Of a DNA stretch of 25,042 bases, positions 13,879-21,562 are shown in pieces. Made by a program: the position numbers and the translations under genes. The notes under the pieces were generated by a model. The model saw nothing but the letters and a program-made list of their open reading frames with translations. It was not told the origin of the DNA and did no database searches. How positions within the stretch are numbered: position 1 is the first letter of the stretch; each line of letters begins with the position of its first letter. This DNA comes from Alphaproteobacteria bacterium UBA1254. Lineage in GTDB: Bacteria > Pseudomonadota > Alphaproteobacteria > RF32 > CAG-239. The DNA lies in contig DBVW01000005.1 in NCBI GenBank assembly GCA_002308495.1, forward strand, positions 1 through 25,042, in the 5' to 3' direction.

Positions 13879-15131
13879 TTAAAAAACTGACTTCTTTATT
13901 AGCATGTTCGGTTCTTGCTTTTATAGCTGCCTGCACTTACACCACTTCAGAAGGCTATATTATTGAAGAAAATTCTCCCGCGAAGAATGCCGAATTTGAT
14001 ATTCCTTACGGCAAAAGCGATATTCGCACACCTGACGGTGCGAATGCTCTTGATTTGGAAACACCTCTTCGTTGCAATGTTAACTGGCAAACGCAACAGC
14101 TCATTTTAACATTGCCTTTTAATAATACGGCATTTAAACTTCAGCCGACGGCCCAGTCCGATGATTTGCCCGCTTTAGAGGTAACCGGTTTTACTTTTGA
14201 TACGATGCCCGCCGAAAAAGCTTTGGCTAAGCTCACAAAAGAAGCCGGCATTACTTTGACTGCCGTTGATGCGCCTTATGCCTCTATTTCCGGCGATGAT
14301 TTGAAAGGCGAACTGACCGATGTTGTCGATATGATGACAAATGCTGCCGGTATTTTTTACACATATAATGCCGAGAAAAAGTTGATGACGCTTTCAAGAC
14401 GTTCGGAACAGGTTGTTTATGTTCCGCAAACACGTCCTATCATCTTGGGGCTCTTAGACGTTTTGCGCGGTGCCGGTCTAACCGATATGACCGCAAACTG
14501 GTCCGATTATTCGATTACGTTCACGGGCGATATGGAACTCCGCAACAAAATCAAACAACTCATTAACTATTTTGAGAGCAATCCGACTTTGGTCGCCTAT
14601 GATGTCAGCGTGTTTATGATTACGCCTTATGATGGCTGTGATGTTGAATGGAAAGCCCTTTTAGACGAGTTTGATTTTGGCACGATTACGACCGCTCAAA
14701 CAGGTGTTATCGGGCGTGTTCTGACGACGACAAATGAGATTAACATCAACACTCTGCAACGTTTCTTAGGCTCAAAAGCCAGTGTTAATTTTGTTTCGGA
14801 AGGCAAATTTGTCGTTCCGAATAAATGGTTCTCTCGTTTTGATGTCGGTAAATGCGGCGTTATGGAATGCGCAGGTTCTGATCTTTCCGTATTGGCCAGA
14901 GCCGATGTGTCGGAAAACAATCGTATTTCTTCTGAGATTACTCTTGAAACAACAAACGGACAGATTACTCAATTTAAAGTCCGCAACAAACTCGGCGAGA
15001 ACTTTATGATTATCGGTTTGCCGAATGAGTTGTTCGGTATTAAAGAACCTAAAAGCGAAACAGTTGTCTTTATGGTTCCTCGTTTGATTAAAACAATGAA
15101 AACATCTGAAAATATTAAAAACAATATTTAA
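13875..15131 (+). CDS. Secretin-like outer-membrane lipoprotein (PilN/GspD-type N domains)
   Basis: This 418-aa lipoprotein has lipobox IAAC with Cys20. Residues about 102-175 have the pattern of the secretin/TonB short N-terminal (N0/STN) domain: TGFTFDTMPAEKALAKLTKE, then a strand-rich half. About 185-250 resemble an N1-type secretin domain, ending ESNPTLVAYDVSVFMI, the segment that precedes the pore domain in type IVb-pilus PilN lipoproteins. About 260-405 look like a short secretin core ending in ETVVFMVPRLIK. Secretins form outer-membrane rings for pili and type II/III secretion. VirB-type systems normally use VirB7/9/10 instead. It overlaps the preceding gene by 4 nt and is followed after 10 bp by a bitopic membrane protein. 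The N domains are convincing; that it forms a full pore is less sure. Confidence 0.68.
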   Translation: MIKKLTSLLACSVLAFIAACTYTTSEGYIIEENSPAKNAEFDIPYGKSDIRTPDGANALDLETPLRCNVNWQTQQLILTLPFNNTAFKLQPTAQSDDLPALEVTGFTFDTMPAEKALAKLTKEAGITLTAVDAPYASISGDDLKGELTDVVDMMTNAAGIFYTYNAEKKLMTLSRRSEQVVYVPQTRPIILGLLDVLRGAGLTDMTANWSDYSITFTGDMELRNKIKQLINYFESNPTLVAYDVSVFMITPYDGCDVEWKALLDEFDFGTITTAQTGVIGRVLTTTNEININTLQRFLGSKASVNFVSEGKFVVPNKWFSRFDVGKCGVMECAGSDLSVLARADVSENNRISSEITLETTNGQITQFKVRNKLGENFMIIGLPNELFGIKEPKSETVVFMVPRLIKTMKTSENIKNNI

Positions 15132-15141
15132 GGAGGCTTAA

Positions 15142-15786
15142 ATGGCTGATGATTTTGACCCGGAAAATGAAATTATGGTAGGCAACAAGCGCATGCGGAA
15201 AATTAAGCGCCCGAAGCAACATATCGGTCCGCTTACATCTAAAGAGCTTCAAGCTGAATATCAACAAGCCGCTAAGCTCAGCGCTGCCTCATACCAGCAG
15301 GAAGAGCCTCAGGAAGAAGAAATTCTTCAACCTGATATTACAACATCTCAACCGGTTTATATTGAAGAAGATCCTTATGCTTATGAAGAAACACCGGCTC
15401 AAGAAGAAGTTGCTTATGATTACAACGTTATTGAAAAGAAGAAAGCTTTATGGATTGCAATTGCCTGCGTCTTTCTCGGTTTGCTTGCCGGAAAGCTTTT
15501 CTTCGGTTCATCGCAGGTCGTTCAAAACGGTCTTCAAGGCGTTATTATCAACCCGGAAGTTCCGAAGGGACGTTCTCGTTGCGGTGTGGTCGAAAAAACG
15601 CAGGGTTGTGTCTTATATATTATGAATCCGCAACGCCAAGAGTTAAACGGTCGCGATTTTTATGATTTGGCTTCACAGTTGACAGGTCGCCAACGCTTTG
15701 TGATCGAAACGGGAAATATGCGTTATTCGAGCGTTAAAATTAAGCCGGGAGCGATTGCCCAGCTCAATATTCCGCCATTGCAATAA
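15142..15786 (+). CDS. Single-pass inner-membrane protein, possible partner of the secretin-like lipoprotein
   Basis: This 214-aa protein has a cytoplasmic N-terminal region (1-100) that is basic up to about residue 30 and then acidic and Gln/Glu-rich. One membrane helix follows at about 102-121 (LWIAIACVFLGLLAGKLFF). The periplasmic domain of about 93 residues has two cysteines (147, 156) that could form a disulfide. The topology is like GspC, PilP or VirB10-type connectors, which contact outer-membrane rings, but I see no family signature. AAGGAGG lies just upstream of the ATG, 10 bp after the lipoprotein stop, and a strong terminator closes the operon. Connector function is inferred from topology and neighbour only. 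Confidence 0.7.
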   Translation: MADDFDPENEIMVGNKRMRKIKRPKQHIGPLTSKELQAEYQQAAKLSAASYQQEEPQEEEILQPDITTSQPVYIEEDPYAYEETPAQEEVAYDYNVIEKKKALWIAIACVFLGLLAGKLFFGSSQVVQNGLQGVIINPEVPKGRSRCGVVEKTQGCVLYIMNPQRQELNGRDFYDLASQLTGRQRFVIETGNMRYSSVKIKPGAIAQLNIPPLQ

Positions 15787-15792
15787 AAAAGT

Positions 15793-15821
15793 AAAAAAGC
15801 GCTCGGTTGAGCGCTTTTTTT
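15793..15821. terminator. Bidirectional terminator between convergent operons
   Basis: AAAAAAGCGCTC (15793-15804), loop GGTT, GAGCGC (15809-15814) then seven T. The A-tract on the other side makes it work for both the plus-strand operon and the minus-strand rsfS transcript, which ends at 15832. Confidence 0.9.
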
Positions 15822-15831
15822 ATCAGATGTT

Positions 15832-16173
15832 TTATTTTCTTTTTTCGGCAATGGCTTGCCACATTTTTTCCAAATTATAAAACTCTCGCACTTCGGGGCG
15901 AAACAGATGGACAATCACATCAAAAGCATCTATCAAAATCCAATCTGCTTTTTCCTCGCCTTCAATCGTTGCTTTATGCCCTGCCTTTTTCAAAGCTTCC
16001 ATTAACTTATCGGCAAGGGCTGCAACGTGTCTGTTAGATGTTCCGGAAGCAACAACCATTTGATTGGCAAGTGATGTTTTCCCTTCCAAATCAATGACAA
16101 CAATATCTTCAGCTTTGTTTTCATCCAAAACTTTTTCTACAATTTTTAAGATTTCGTTTTCCGTTTTTTTCAA
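15832..16173 (-). CDS. rsfS: Ribosomal silencing factor RsfS
   Basis: At 113 aa this is full length for the RsfS (DUF143, Iojap-like) family. Its hallmark is ADWILIDAFDVIVHLFRPEVREFYNLEKMW near the C terminus (residues about 76-105), with GTSNRHV in the middle. RsfS binds ribosomal protein L14 on the 50S subunit and blocks joining of subunits when nutrients are low. The start is TTG: it has AGGAG 7 nt upstream, and the nearest ATG (16177-16175) is in another frame. It lies 16 bp after obg and is probably cotranscribed. The nadD and proBA genes that often stand between obg and rsfS in alphaproteobacteria are absent here. Confidence 0.93.
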   Translation of the reverse strand: MKKTENEILKIVEKVLDENKAEDIVVIDLEGKTSLANQMVVASGTSNRHVAALADKLMEALKKAGHKATIEGEEKADWILIDAFDVIVHLFRPEVREFYNLEKMWQAIAEKRK

Positions 16174-16189
16174 TCATTTTCTCCTATGA

Positions 16190-17245
16190 TTAGTCGAGCG
16201 GCGACCATGGTTTAGATTCTGTTTTGATTTCTGTGGTTTCTTTTTCTTGAGGTTTTGCTTTAACTTGGACATATTTTAAAAGTTCGCGTGAAACCTCTTC
16301 AAGACCTGTATGGGCAAACCCCGAAATGGCAAAAACCTTTTTGCCTGTCGCTTTTTCAAGCGCTTTTGTTTTTTTCGTTATTTCTTTTAATCCAAGCGAA
16401 TCGCATTTATTTAAGGCAATAACTTCAGGCTTTTCAAGCAAAGAAGTTTTGTAGAGTTCCAATTCTTTTCTGATTGTCTTATATGCCGAAACGACATCTT
16501 CGCTTAAACCGTCAATAATGTGTAAAAAGGCAGAACAGCGCTCAACGTGTTTTAAAAATTTATCACCTAAACCCGTTCCTTCATGTGCACCTTCGATCAG
16601 CCCCGGAATATCGGCCAAAACGACCTCGCGATTATCAATCCATAAAACGCCTAAATTCGGGTAAAGCGTTGTGAACGGATAATCTGCAATTTTCGGTCTG
16701 GCACGTGTTACAGCCGATAAAAAAGTTGATTTTCCGGCGTTCGGAAAACCGATTAAACCGACATCTGCAATAATTTTCAGTTTGAGCCAAACCCAGAGCT
16801 CTTCCCCCGGCCATCCGGGCTCGGCATAACGAGGTGCTTGGTTCGTTGACGTTTTGAAACGCATATTTCCTCTGCCGCCATCGCCGCCTTTGGCTATTAA
16901 GAATCGTTCGCCCGGCGTGATCATATCTTTTAACAACGTTTCACCATCTTGTGCTAAAATTTCTGTGCCGACAGGTACTTTGATAATCACATCTTCGCCT
17001 TTGGCACCGCACATCTCAGAGCCCATACCGTGTTGGCCGCGAGGCGCTTTAAAATGTTGCTGATAGCGAAAATCAATTAAGGTATTTAAATTTTCGACGG
17101 CCTCAAAATAAACACTTCCGCCCTTGCCGCCGTCACCGCCGTTCGGTCCGCCAAACTCAATATATTTTTCTCGACGAAAAGCGACGCAACCGCGCCCCCC
17201 ATCGCCCGATTTAACATATATTTTTGCTTGGTCTAAAAATTTCAT
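16190..17245 (-). CDS. obg: Obg/CgtA GTPase
   Basis: A 351-aa GTPase of the Obg family, acting in 50S ribosome assembly and stress control. The glycine-rich Obg fold occupies residues 1-158 (GGPNGGDGGKGG at 32-43). The G domain follows with G1 GFPNAGKS (166-173), switch region DYPFTTLYPNLG, G3 DIPG (212-215) and G4 NKCD. The tail of about 25 residues is Lys/Glu-rich and variable, as usual in the family. Start ATG 17245 is consistent with the conserved MKFLDQAKIYVKSGDGG. It follows rplU-rpmA, the common order, but a hairpin terminator sits in the 86-bp gap. Some transcripts must read through, or a promoter lies in the gap. Confidence 0.97.
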   Translation of the reverse strand: MKFLDQAKIYVKSGDGGRGCVAFRREKYIEFGGPNGGDGGKGGSVYFEAVENLNTLIDFRYQQHFKAPRGQHGMGSEMCGAKGEDVIIKVPVGTEILAQDGETLLKDMITPGERFLIAKGGDGGRGNMRFKTSTNQAPRYAEPGWPGEELWVWLKLKIIADVGLIGFPNAGKSTFLSAVTRARPKIADYPFTTLYPNLGVLWIDNREVVLADIPGLIEGAHEGTGLGDKFLKHVERCSAFLHIIDGLSEDVVSAYKTIRKELELYKTSLLEKPEVIALNKCDSLGLKEITKKTKALEKATGKKVFAISGFAHTGLEEVSRELLKYVQVKAKPQEKETTEIKTESKPWSPLD

Positions 17246-17277
17246 ATCGTATTACCGCACATAGGCAAAAAAGCAGA

Positions 17278-17311
17278 TTAAAGAAAAATAAAGGGGGTAA
17301 TGCTTACCCCC
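17278..17311 (-). terminator. Hairpin terminator after rpmA
   Basis: On the minus strand GGGGGTAA (17311-17304), loop GCA, TTACCCCC (17300-17293), followed by TTTATTTTTCTTT. The stem is strong and lies 20 bp beyond the rpmA stop. It may attenuate rather than abolish reading into obg. Confidence 0.75.
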
Positions 17312-17331
17312 GTTTACTCATTTTTATCGGA

Positions 17332-17583
17332 TTATGCATTAACAACCGAGACGAAAACTTTGTCGCCCTGTTCTTTGAACTCGACTTTGCCTTCCGCTAC
17401 GGCAAAAATTGTGTGATCTTTACCCATATCAACATTTGCACCCGGGTGATATTTTGTACCACGCTGACGAATAATGATGTTTCCGGGAATAACAGCTTCG
17501 CCACCGAATTTTTTAACACCTAAGCGACGTCCGATAGAATCGCGCCCGTTGTTCGAGCTACCACCAGATTTCTTGTGTGCCAT
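17332..17583 (-). CDS. rpmA: Large-subunit ribosomal protein L27
   Basis: 83 aa, normal length for bL27. It begins MAHKKSGGSSNNGRDS and contains RRLGVKKFGGE and GNIIIRQRGTKYHPG, the conserved core lining the peptidyl-transferase centre. There is no N-terminal extension of the kind cleaved in Firmicutes. The ATG overlaps the rplU stop by one base (TAATG), giving translational coupling. Confidence 0.98.
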   Translation of the reverse strand: MAHKKSGGSSNNGRDSIGRRLGVKKFGGEAVIPGNIIIRQRGTKYHPGANVDMGKDHTIFAVAEGKVEFKEQGDKVFVSVVNA

Positions 17584-17903
17584 TATTTGTCTCCTTTATC
17601 TTCTTTAGCACAAACGTCAACAATCTTAACCAATGTAATTTGTTGTCTGTGCCCGTTTTTACGACGATAATTTTGTCTTCTTTTCTTTTTGAAAACAATA
17701 ACTTTTGCGTCTTTTGCCTGTTTTAAAACAGTTGCTTTAACGCTGGCCCCTTTAACAAAGGGTTTACCGATTTTTTCATCCAAGGCTAAAACTTGATCAA
17801 AAACAACTTCTGAACCTTCAGCGCCGGCGATTTTTTCTATTTTCAAAACATCGCCTGTTGTTACTTTGTATTGTTTTGAGCCTGTTCTAATAACTGCGAA
17901 CAT
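17583..17903 (-). CDS. rplU: Large-subunit ribosomal protein L21
   Basis: 106 aa, normal length for bL21. It opens MFAVIRTGSKQYKV and carries the basic segment VFKKKRRQNYRRKNGHRQ near residues 75-92, which binds 23S rRNA. AGGAAAAG precedes the ATG. First gene of the rplU-rpmA pair, driven by a consensus-like promoter about 47 bp upstream. Confidence 0.98.
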   Translation of the reverse strand: MFAVIRTGSKQYKVTTGDVLKIEKIAGAEGSEVVFDQVLALDEKIGKPFVKGASVKATVLKQAKDAKVIVFKKKRRQNYRRKNGHRQQITLVKIVDVCAKEDKGDK

Positions 17904-17949
17904 TTTCTTTTCCTAAACTTTCTTAAATTTAAATTAAAACGTGCCTTGC

Positions 17950-17977
17950 AATATACATAAGTTTTTAAATCTGTCAA
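17950..17977 (-). promoter_or_regulatory. Promoter of rplU-rpmA
   Basis: On the minus strand TTGACA (17977-17972), a 16-bp spacer and TATATT (17955-17950). The expected start is around 17943, leaving a 40-nt leader. The promoter begins only 19 bp after the nuclease stop, and no terminator is visible between them, so nuclease transcripts may run into rplU. Confidence 0.75.
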
Positions 17978-17996
17978 GGGAGAATTTTATATTTTA

Positions 17997-18497
17997 TTAA
18001 TTTTTTTGCTTTTCTTTCTTTCGCTCAAGAACACGAAACAGCTCCGGACGCATAAATTTGCCCTGCCAAATGCCCTTGCGGCTTTGTTTTGCGTGTTTTT
18101 CGGCAGGTTTGTAAGTTTCTTGCTTATACGAAATGGCATAACCTGCTTTGACCATTTCAAGATTAAGGTTCACATCTCCGATTTTGCAAACGCTTAAGGT
18201 TCTTTTATATTGGTCTATCCCCTCAACCGTGCATTTGAGCTTGTCACCTTTTTCATGCCCCGCCTCAATCATATCCTGCAGAAAAGCTTTGGCCGATTGA
18301 CCGCACATATAACTTTTCCCTGTTATATCTTCGCATGTTTGCATATATTCGGGCGCATCTATCCCGATAAGGCGAATTCTGCGTCCGTTAATTTCCAAAC
18401 TGTCGCCGTCAACAACCGTAATGGTCGAACTTGCAATTGTTTGGGTTGCAACTTCGGCTAAAATGAGGGCAATAATTAACGTTATAAATTTTTTCAT
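17997..18497 (-). CDS. Secreted thermonuclease-family (SNase-like) nuclease
   Basis: This 166-aa protein has a signal peptide (about residues 1-22) and then a staphylococcal-nuclease domain. The calcium- and catalysis-related residues align well: Asp30 and Asp32 (VDGDS), Arg42, Asp47 and Glu50 (RLIGIDAPE), and Arg99 (QYKRTL). It should cleave DNA or RNA in the periplasm or outside the cell. Four Cys in the domain (55, 65, 89, 104) may form disulfides. A basic Lys/Arg-rich tail ends the protein. The start ATG at 18497 is needed for the signal peptide yet has no Shine-Dalgarno sequence and lies only 7 nt from the -10, implying a leaderless message. It stands alone, divergent from the lipoprotein gene at 18609. 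Confidence 0.9.
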   Translation of the reverse strand: MKKFITLIIALILAEVATQTIASSTITVVDGDSLEINGRRIRLIGIDAPEYMQTCEDITGKSYMCGQSAKAFLQDMIEAGHEKGDKLKCTVEGIDQYKRTLSVCKIGDVNLNLEMVKAGYAISYKQETYKPAEKHAKQSRKGIWQGKFMRPELFRVLERKKEKQKN

Positions 18498-18504
18498 GAT
18501 TGTG

Positions 18505-18532
18505 ATTATATCTAAAATATTTTTGATTGCAA
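18505..18532 (-). promoter_or_regulatory. Promoter of the nuclease gene, predicting a leaderless mRNA
   Basis: On the minus strand TTGCAA (18532-18527), a 16-bp spacer and a perfect TATAAT (18510-18505). The ATG begins at 18497, so the expected start site coincides with or lies within a base or two of the start codon. Confidence 0.7.
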
Positions 18533-18574
18533 GCGAATTTATTTACGATTCATTCATATTATTTGATTATAGTA

Positions 18575-18583
18575 TGCTATATT
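18575..18583 (+). promoter_or_regulatory. Extended -10 promoter of the lipoprotein gene
   Basis: TGCTATATT is an extended -10 (TGn plus TATATT at 18578-18583). No clear -35 is visible. The start would fall near 18590, just before GGGGA (18598-18602), the ribosome binding site of the GTG start at 18609. Confidence 0.45.
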
Positions 18584-18608
18584 TAGGTTTAATTTATGGG
18601 GAAAAACC

Positions 18609-19706
18609 GTGATTAAAAACATTTTTAAGACATTTGCCTTTTTGGGCACATTGCTTGCCGTTAATGCTTGTAAAACAGCTGAGCCTGCCGATACTTCAAT
18701 ACGCGCGCAGGAATGGCAACCTCAAATCAACATGCCTGTTTCCGTGGTTGTTTGCCGCTCAAAACAATGCGCACCGGCAAAGCTTTCGATGTCTAAGGAA
18801 TATATTTATAACTCTTTGATGCATCTTCTTGAAAACAACGCCAACGAAAAAGCCCTGATTTGCCAAGCCGACCCGTTTGCGCACGTTTGCACCGAAGATT
18901 ACGTTACATTACCGATTACCGTCGGCGTTACACCGGCTCATTTATATTTGAATGATGTTGAATTAACGGATGTTTCCATCGCGCTTAACCGCCGTTCAAT
19001 TGATTTGCTGTTAAATTACGGTGTTTCCTACAACGGTCAGACCCCGACATGCAAACCGGCAAAATCTTTGGTTTATGTTAAAAACACCCAAAACATTGTT
19101 TTGGAAGACTCCGGATATATGTGCAAGATGACGGCCATCGGCAACACAACCATCAAGACTTTGTTCGCAATTGATTATATCGACCTTGATTACGGCTTTG
19201 TCGGCGGTTATTATTCCATCGGTTTGTCAGGACCGGCTTACGGCGGCAGATCGGGTTATATGATGTTTAAATTTAAAAATGATGCATATCCGCTCTCTCC
19301 CGATCTGATCTTAAAGGACAAGACCGAAGAACCTCAGAAAGTTTTTGTTGAAACGGCTTTTCCGGCAGAAGAATGCTATTCGGTTGATTTGGAGCCGATG
19401 CCTTGTTTTGAAGAAGATCCGTGTTTTGAAGACGCTTCTCTCGGCAAAATTATCTGCCCCGAGCCGCAATCTTATGAATATACCGTTTATCAGGAAAGCG
19501 GCGCCCCCGTTTATCGCTCAAAAGGCGTTTCTTCACCGAAACCCAAAAACAATATCAACAACAAAGGGGCTGTAAACACGAGAGATATTGAAGCAACAAA
19601 AACCGAAACGACGCATGTATCTGTTTATGATACGCCTGTTTCCCAAGATTCTAAGGGAACGGACTATAACGGCGTTGAAGTTTTCCCGATCTATAAGAAA
19701 AAATAA
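18609..19706 (+). CDS. Unrecognised lipoprotein with Cys-rich segments
   Basis: This 365-aa protein has a signal peptide ending in a lipobox-like VNAC (Cys21). The mature part is a strand-rich domain of about 230 residues with Cys pairs (CRSKQC and others) and a Gly/Tyr-rich stretch YGFVGGYYSIGLSGPAYGG. A Cys-, Glu- and Pro-rich segment follows (ECYSVDLEPMPCFEEDPCFE), then a low-complexity Lys/Thr/Asn-rich tail. The start is GTG: GGGGA lies 6 nt upstream, and no in-frame ATG precedes the signal peptide. Single-gene unit closed by a perfect hairpin terminator. I do not recognise a family. The segments suggest an envelope protein with disulfides, but no function can be given. Confidence 0.8.
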   Translation: MIKNIFKTFAFLGTLLAVNACKTAEPADTSIRAQEWQPQINMPVSVVVCRSKQCAPAKLSMSKEYIYNSLMHLLENNANEKALICQADPFAHVCTEDYVTLPITVGVTPAHLYLNDVELTDVSIALNRRSIDLLLNYGVSYNGQTPTCKPAKSLVYVKNTQNIVLEDSGYMCKMTAIGNTTIKTLFAIDYIDLDYGFVGGYYSIGLSGPAYGGRSGYMMFKFKNDAYPLSPDLILKDKTEEPQKVFVETAFPAEECYSVDLEPMPCFEEDPCFEDASLGKIICPEPQSYEYTVYQESGAPVYRSKGVSSPKPKNNINNKGAVNTRDIEATKTETTHVSVYDTPVSQDSKGTDYNGVEVFPIYKKK

Positions 19707-19733
19707 CTTTGCCATGTTGTTTTTGCTTAAAAG

Positions 19734-19762
19734 AAAGGCGTTTTCAAACGCCTTTTTTTTTA
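19734..19762 (+). terminator. Rho-independent terminator of the lipoprotein gene
   Basis: AAAGGCGTTT (19734-19743) and its perfect complement AAACGCCTTT (19746-19755), followed by a T-tract to 19762. Confidence 0.9.
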
Positions 19763-19932
19763 AGCCGATTTTTTATTGCCTCTTTGTTTTTGTTATGATA
19801 TAACGAAATTTGGATTATGATTATTATGGATATATCTGCTTTTATTATATATTTAAGGGCCTTAGCTCTTCTTTTTCATCATCATTTTTATGTTGAATAT
19901 TATTAATTGTGTCATTTATAAAAAAAACGCTT

Positions 19933-20574
19933 ATGAAAAGGATTTTACAACTGCTGAGTCAAATTCTCACGATCATCTTTGTCTGCTGCGGGATACATTT
20001 TGTAATGCAGTCCATCGGTCTTTCGGACACCGGCAGAGAATTTCGCCTTGATAAGGTCAAAACCTCCGAGGTTGAAACGTTTGAAGTTCCGGGCGAATAC
20101 GGCATCCCTCAACAAGCTTTTGTTCAAATCGCGTCGCGTCAGAACAATTCGTCAGGCGAGTTTGAACAGGTTTTCGTCGTTAAGACCGACAAGGGTCTTT
20201 ATTTGCCCAAAACGAAAAAGTTCTTCGAATCGAGCTCACTTGAACGGGTCGGGTTCGATAACAAGGGCAAACTCCGCCCCGCCTATGTTCAGGGGGTTAA
20301 AGGCGGTTTGGCTTGGACCTTTGATGCTAAAAAAGCAGCGGCACAGGCGTGGGATTATTCCGCAAGCTACGGCAACGACATTGACTGCAAAGACGGACTG
20401 ATGCAAAACTATGCTTCTTCCGTTGACGGTCAGACGGTGCGTTTTAACAAAACCTATGACTATCAGCAAAGACTCAAGCGGGTGCGCAACTGGCATCCCG
20501 AAGTTTTGAGACAGGACCCGTCCGCTTTGTGGGAAACGCTTAAGCAAAAGCTTTTGGATGTTTTTATCATCTAG
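19933..20574 (+). CDS. Unrecognised membrane-anchored protein, 213 aa
   Basis: One N-terminal hydrophobic segment (about residues 4-26, ILQLLSQILTIIFVCCGIHFV) is a signal anchor or uncleaved signal. The remainder is a soluble, basic domain with many Lys, Gln and Phe, presumably periplasmic. The start is uncertain: ATG 19933 and GTG 19909 are in frame and neither has a Shine-Dalgarno sequence. In the 170 bp before it an extended -10 (TGTTATGAT, 19791-19799) is the best promoter candidate. The gene is alone, closed by a hairpin shared with the convergent TerC-family gene. No family recognised. Confidence 0.7.
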   Translation: MKRILQLLSQILTIIFVCCGIHFVMQSIGLSDTGREFRLDKVKTSEVETFEVPGEYGIPQQAFVQIASRQNNSSGEFEQVFVVKTDKGLYLPKTKKFFESSSLERVGFDNKGKLRPAYVQGVKGGLAWTFDAKKAAAQAWDYSASYGNDIDCKDGLMQNYASSVDGQTVRFNKTYDYQQRLKRVRNWHPEVLRQDPSALWETLKQKLLDVFII

Positions 20575-20585
20575 CCCTTTTTAAA

Positions 20586-20622
20586 CAAAAAAAGTTCGCG
20601 CCGAAAACGCGAACTTTTTTTT
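20586..20622. terminator. Bidirectional terminator between convergent genes
   Basis: GTTCGCG (20594-20600), loop CCGAAAA, CGCGAAC (20608-20614), flanked by an A-tract before and eight T after. It serves the plus-strand gene ending at 20574 and the minus-strand gene whose stop lies at 20621-20623, so the last two T are inside that stop codon. Confidence 0.88.
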
Positions 20623-21562
20623 AAGCTTTCTTTTCTTTGACAATTGATAAGACTATGCCGCCCGTTAACATCAGCATCGTGAAGACCAAAGACTGCCACG
20701 TTTGAACTTCAAAACCGAAATGAGGTGCGAAAATTTTTAGGCCGATAAAGATTAAAATAATTGATAAGGCCGGCTTTAAGTATGTGAACTTGTTGACGAT
20801 TGCGGCAAGAAGAAAATAAAGCGCACGCAAGCCTAAAATTGCAAAAATGTTTGAAGTGTAAACAATAAATACATCTTGTGTGACAAGAAAAATGGCCGGA
20901 ATGCTGTCAAAGGCAAAAATAACGTCCATTGTTTCAATGATAAAAAGGGCAAACAAAAGCGGTGTGATGTGCCATTTTCCGTTTTCTTTTACCATGAAAT
21001 GTTCGCCTTTGATTTCATGGGTGACGTGGAAAATTTTTGACATGTATTTGTATATTTTTGTTTCTTTAAACGGTTTTTCTTCTTCTTTTTGAAAAAGCAT
21101 ATGTGCGCCCGTGTAAATCAAGAAAACAGAGAAAATATATAACACCCAATGGAAACGAGAGACCAGAGCTTCACCCAAGAAGATCATGATGCCGCGCATG
21201 ACAAGCGCGCCTAAGATTCCCCAAAACAAAACGCGGTGTTGATATTTTGACGGCACACCGATGGCTGTAAAAATAACCGACATGACAAAGATGTTGTCAA
21301 GCGAGAGGCTCTTTTCAAGCAAATAGCCCGTGAAATAAAGCATGCCTTTATCCGAGCCTTCTTCATACATTACAAAAAAGCCGAATATAATCGCAATCAC
21401 AATATAAAAAACACAGACCCAAAATGTGTGTCCAAAATGAGGCTCTTCGTTTTTGCGGTTAAAGCCGAAAAGGTCAAGCGCAAGAAGAGCAATGACCGCA
21501 ATCGAAAATATGACCCACATTGCATTTTGCGATAAGACTGCGTGTGTTAATTCAGTGTTCAT
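20621..21562 (-). CDS. TerC/Alx-family integral membrane protein
   Basis: This 313-aa protein has about nine membrane helices. The conserved acidic motifs of the TerC family are visible: SLDNIFVM (about residues 87-94) and AFDSIPAIFLVTQD (about 217-230), followed by SNIFAILGLRALYF. Family members have been linked to manganese export, tellurite resistance and alkaline response; which applies here cannot be told. The start overlaps the end of galE by 11 nt, so there is no room for the manganese (yybP-ykoY) riboswitch that controls some relatives. Last gene of the dnaX-ybaB-recR-galE run. Confidence 0.92.
   Translation of the reverse strand: MNTELTHAVLSQNAMWVIFSIAVIALLALDLFGFNRKNEEPHFGHTFWVCVFYIVIAIIFGFFVMYEEGSDKGMLYFTGYLLEKSLSLDNIFVMSVIFTAIGVPSKYQHRVLFWGILGALVMRGIMIFLGEALVSRFHWVLYIFSVFLIYTGAHMLFQKEEEKPFKETKIYKYMSKIFHVTHEIKGEHFMVKENGKWHITPLLFALFIIETMDVIFAFDSIPAIFLVTQDVFIVYTSNIFAILGLRALYFLLAAIVNKFTYLKPALSIILIFIGLKIFAPHFGFEVQTWQSLVFTMLMLTGGIVLSIVKEKKA

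Noticed and set aside
13875..15131. The lipoprotein as VirB7 or DotD
   Set aside because: It is far too long for VirB7 and, unlike DotD, has domains beyond one N0-like unit, running into a secretin-like core.
19826..19906. 26-codon frame with three His in a row, like a leader peptide
   Set aside because: No ribosome binding site, no attenuator hairpin and no biosynthesis gene downstream.
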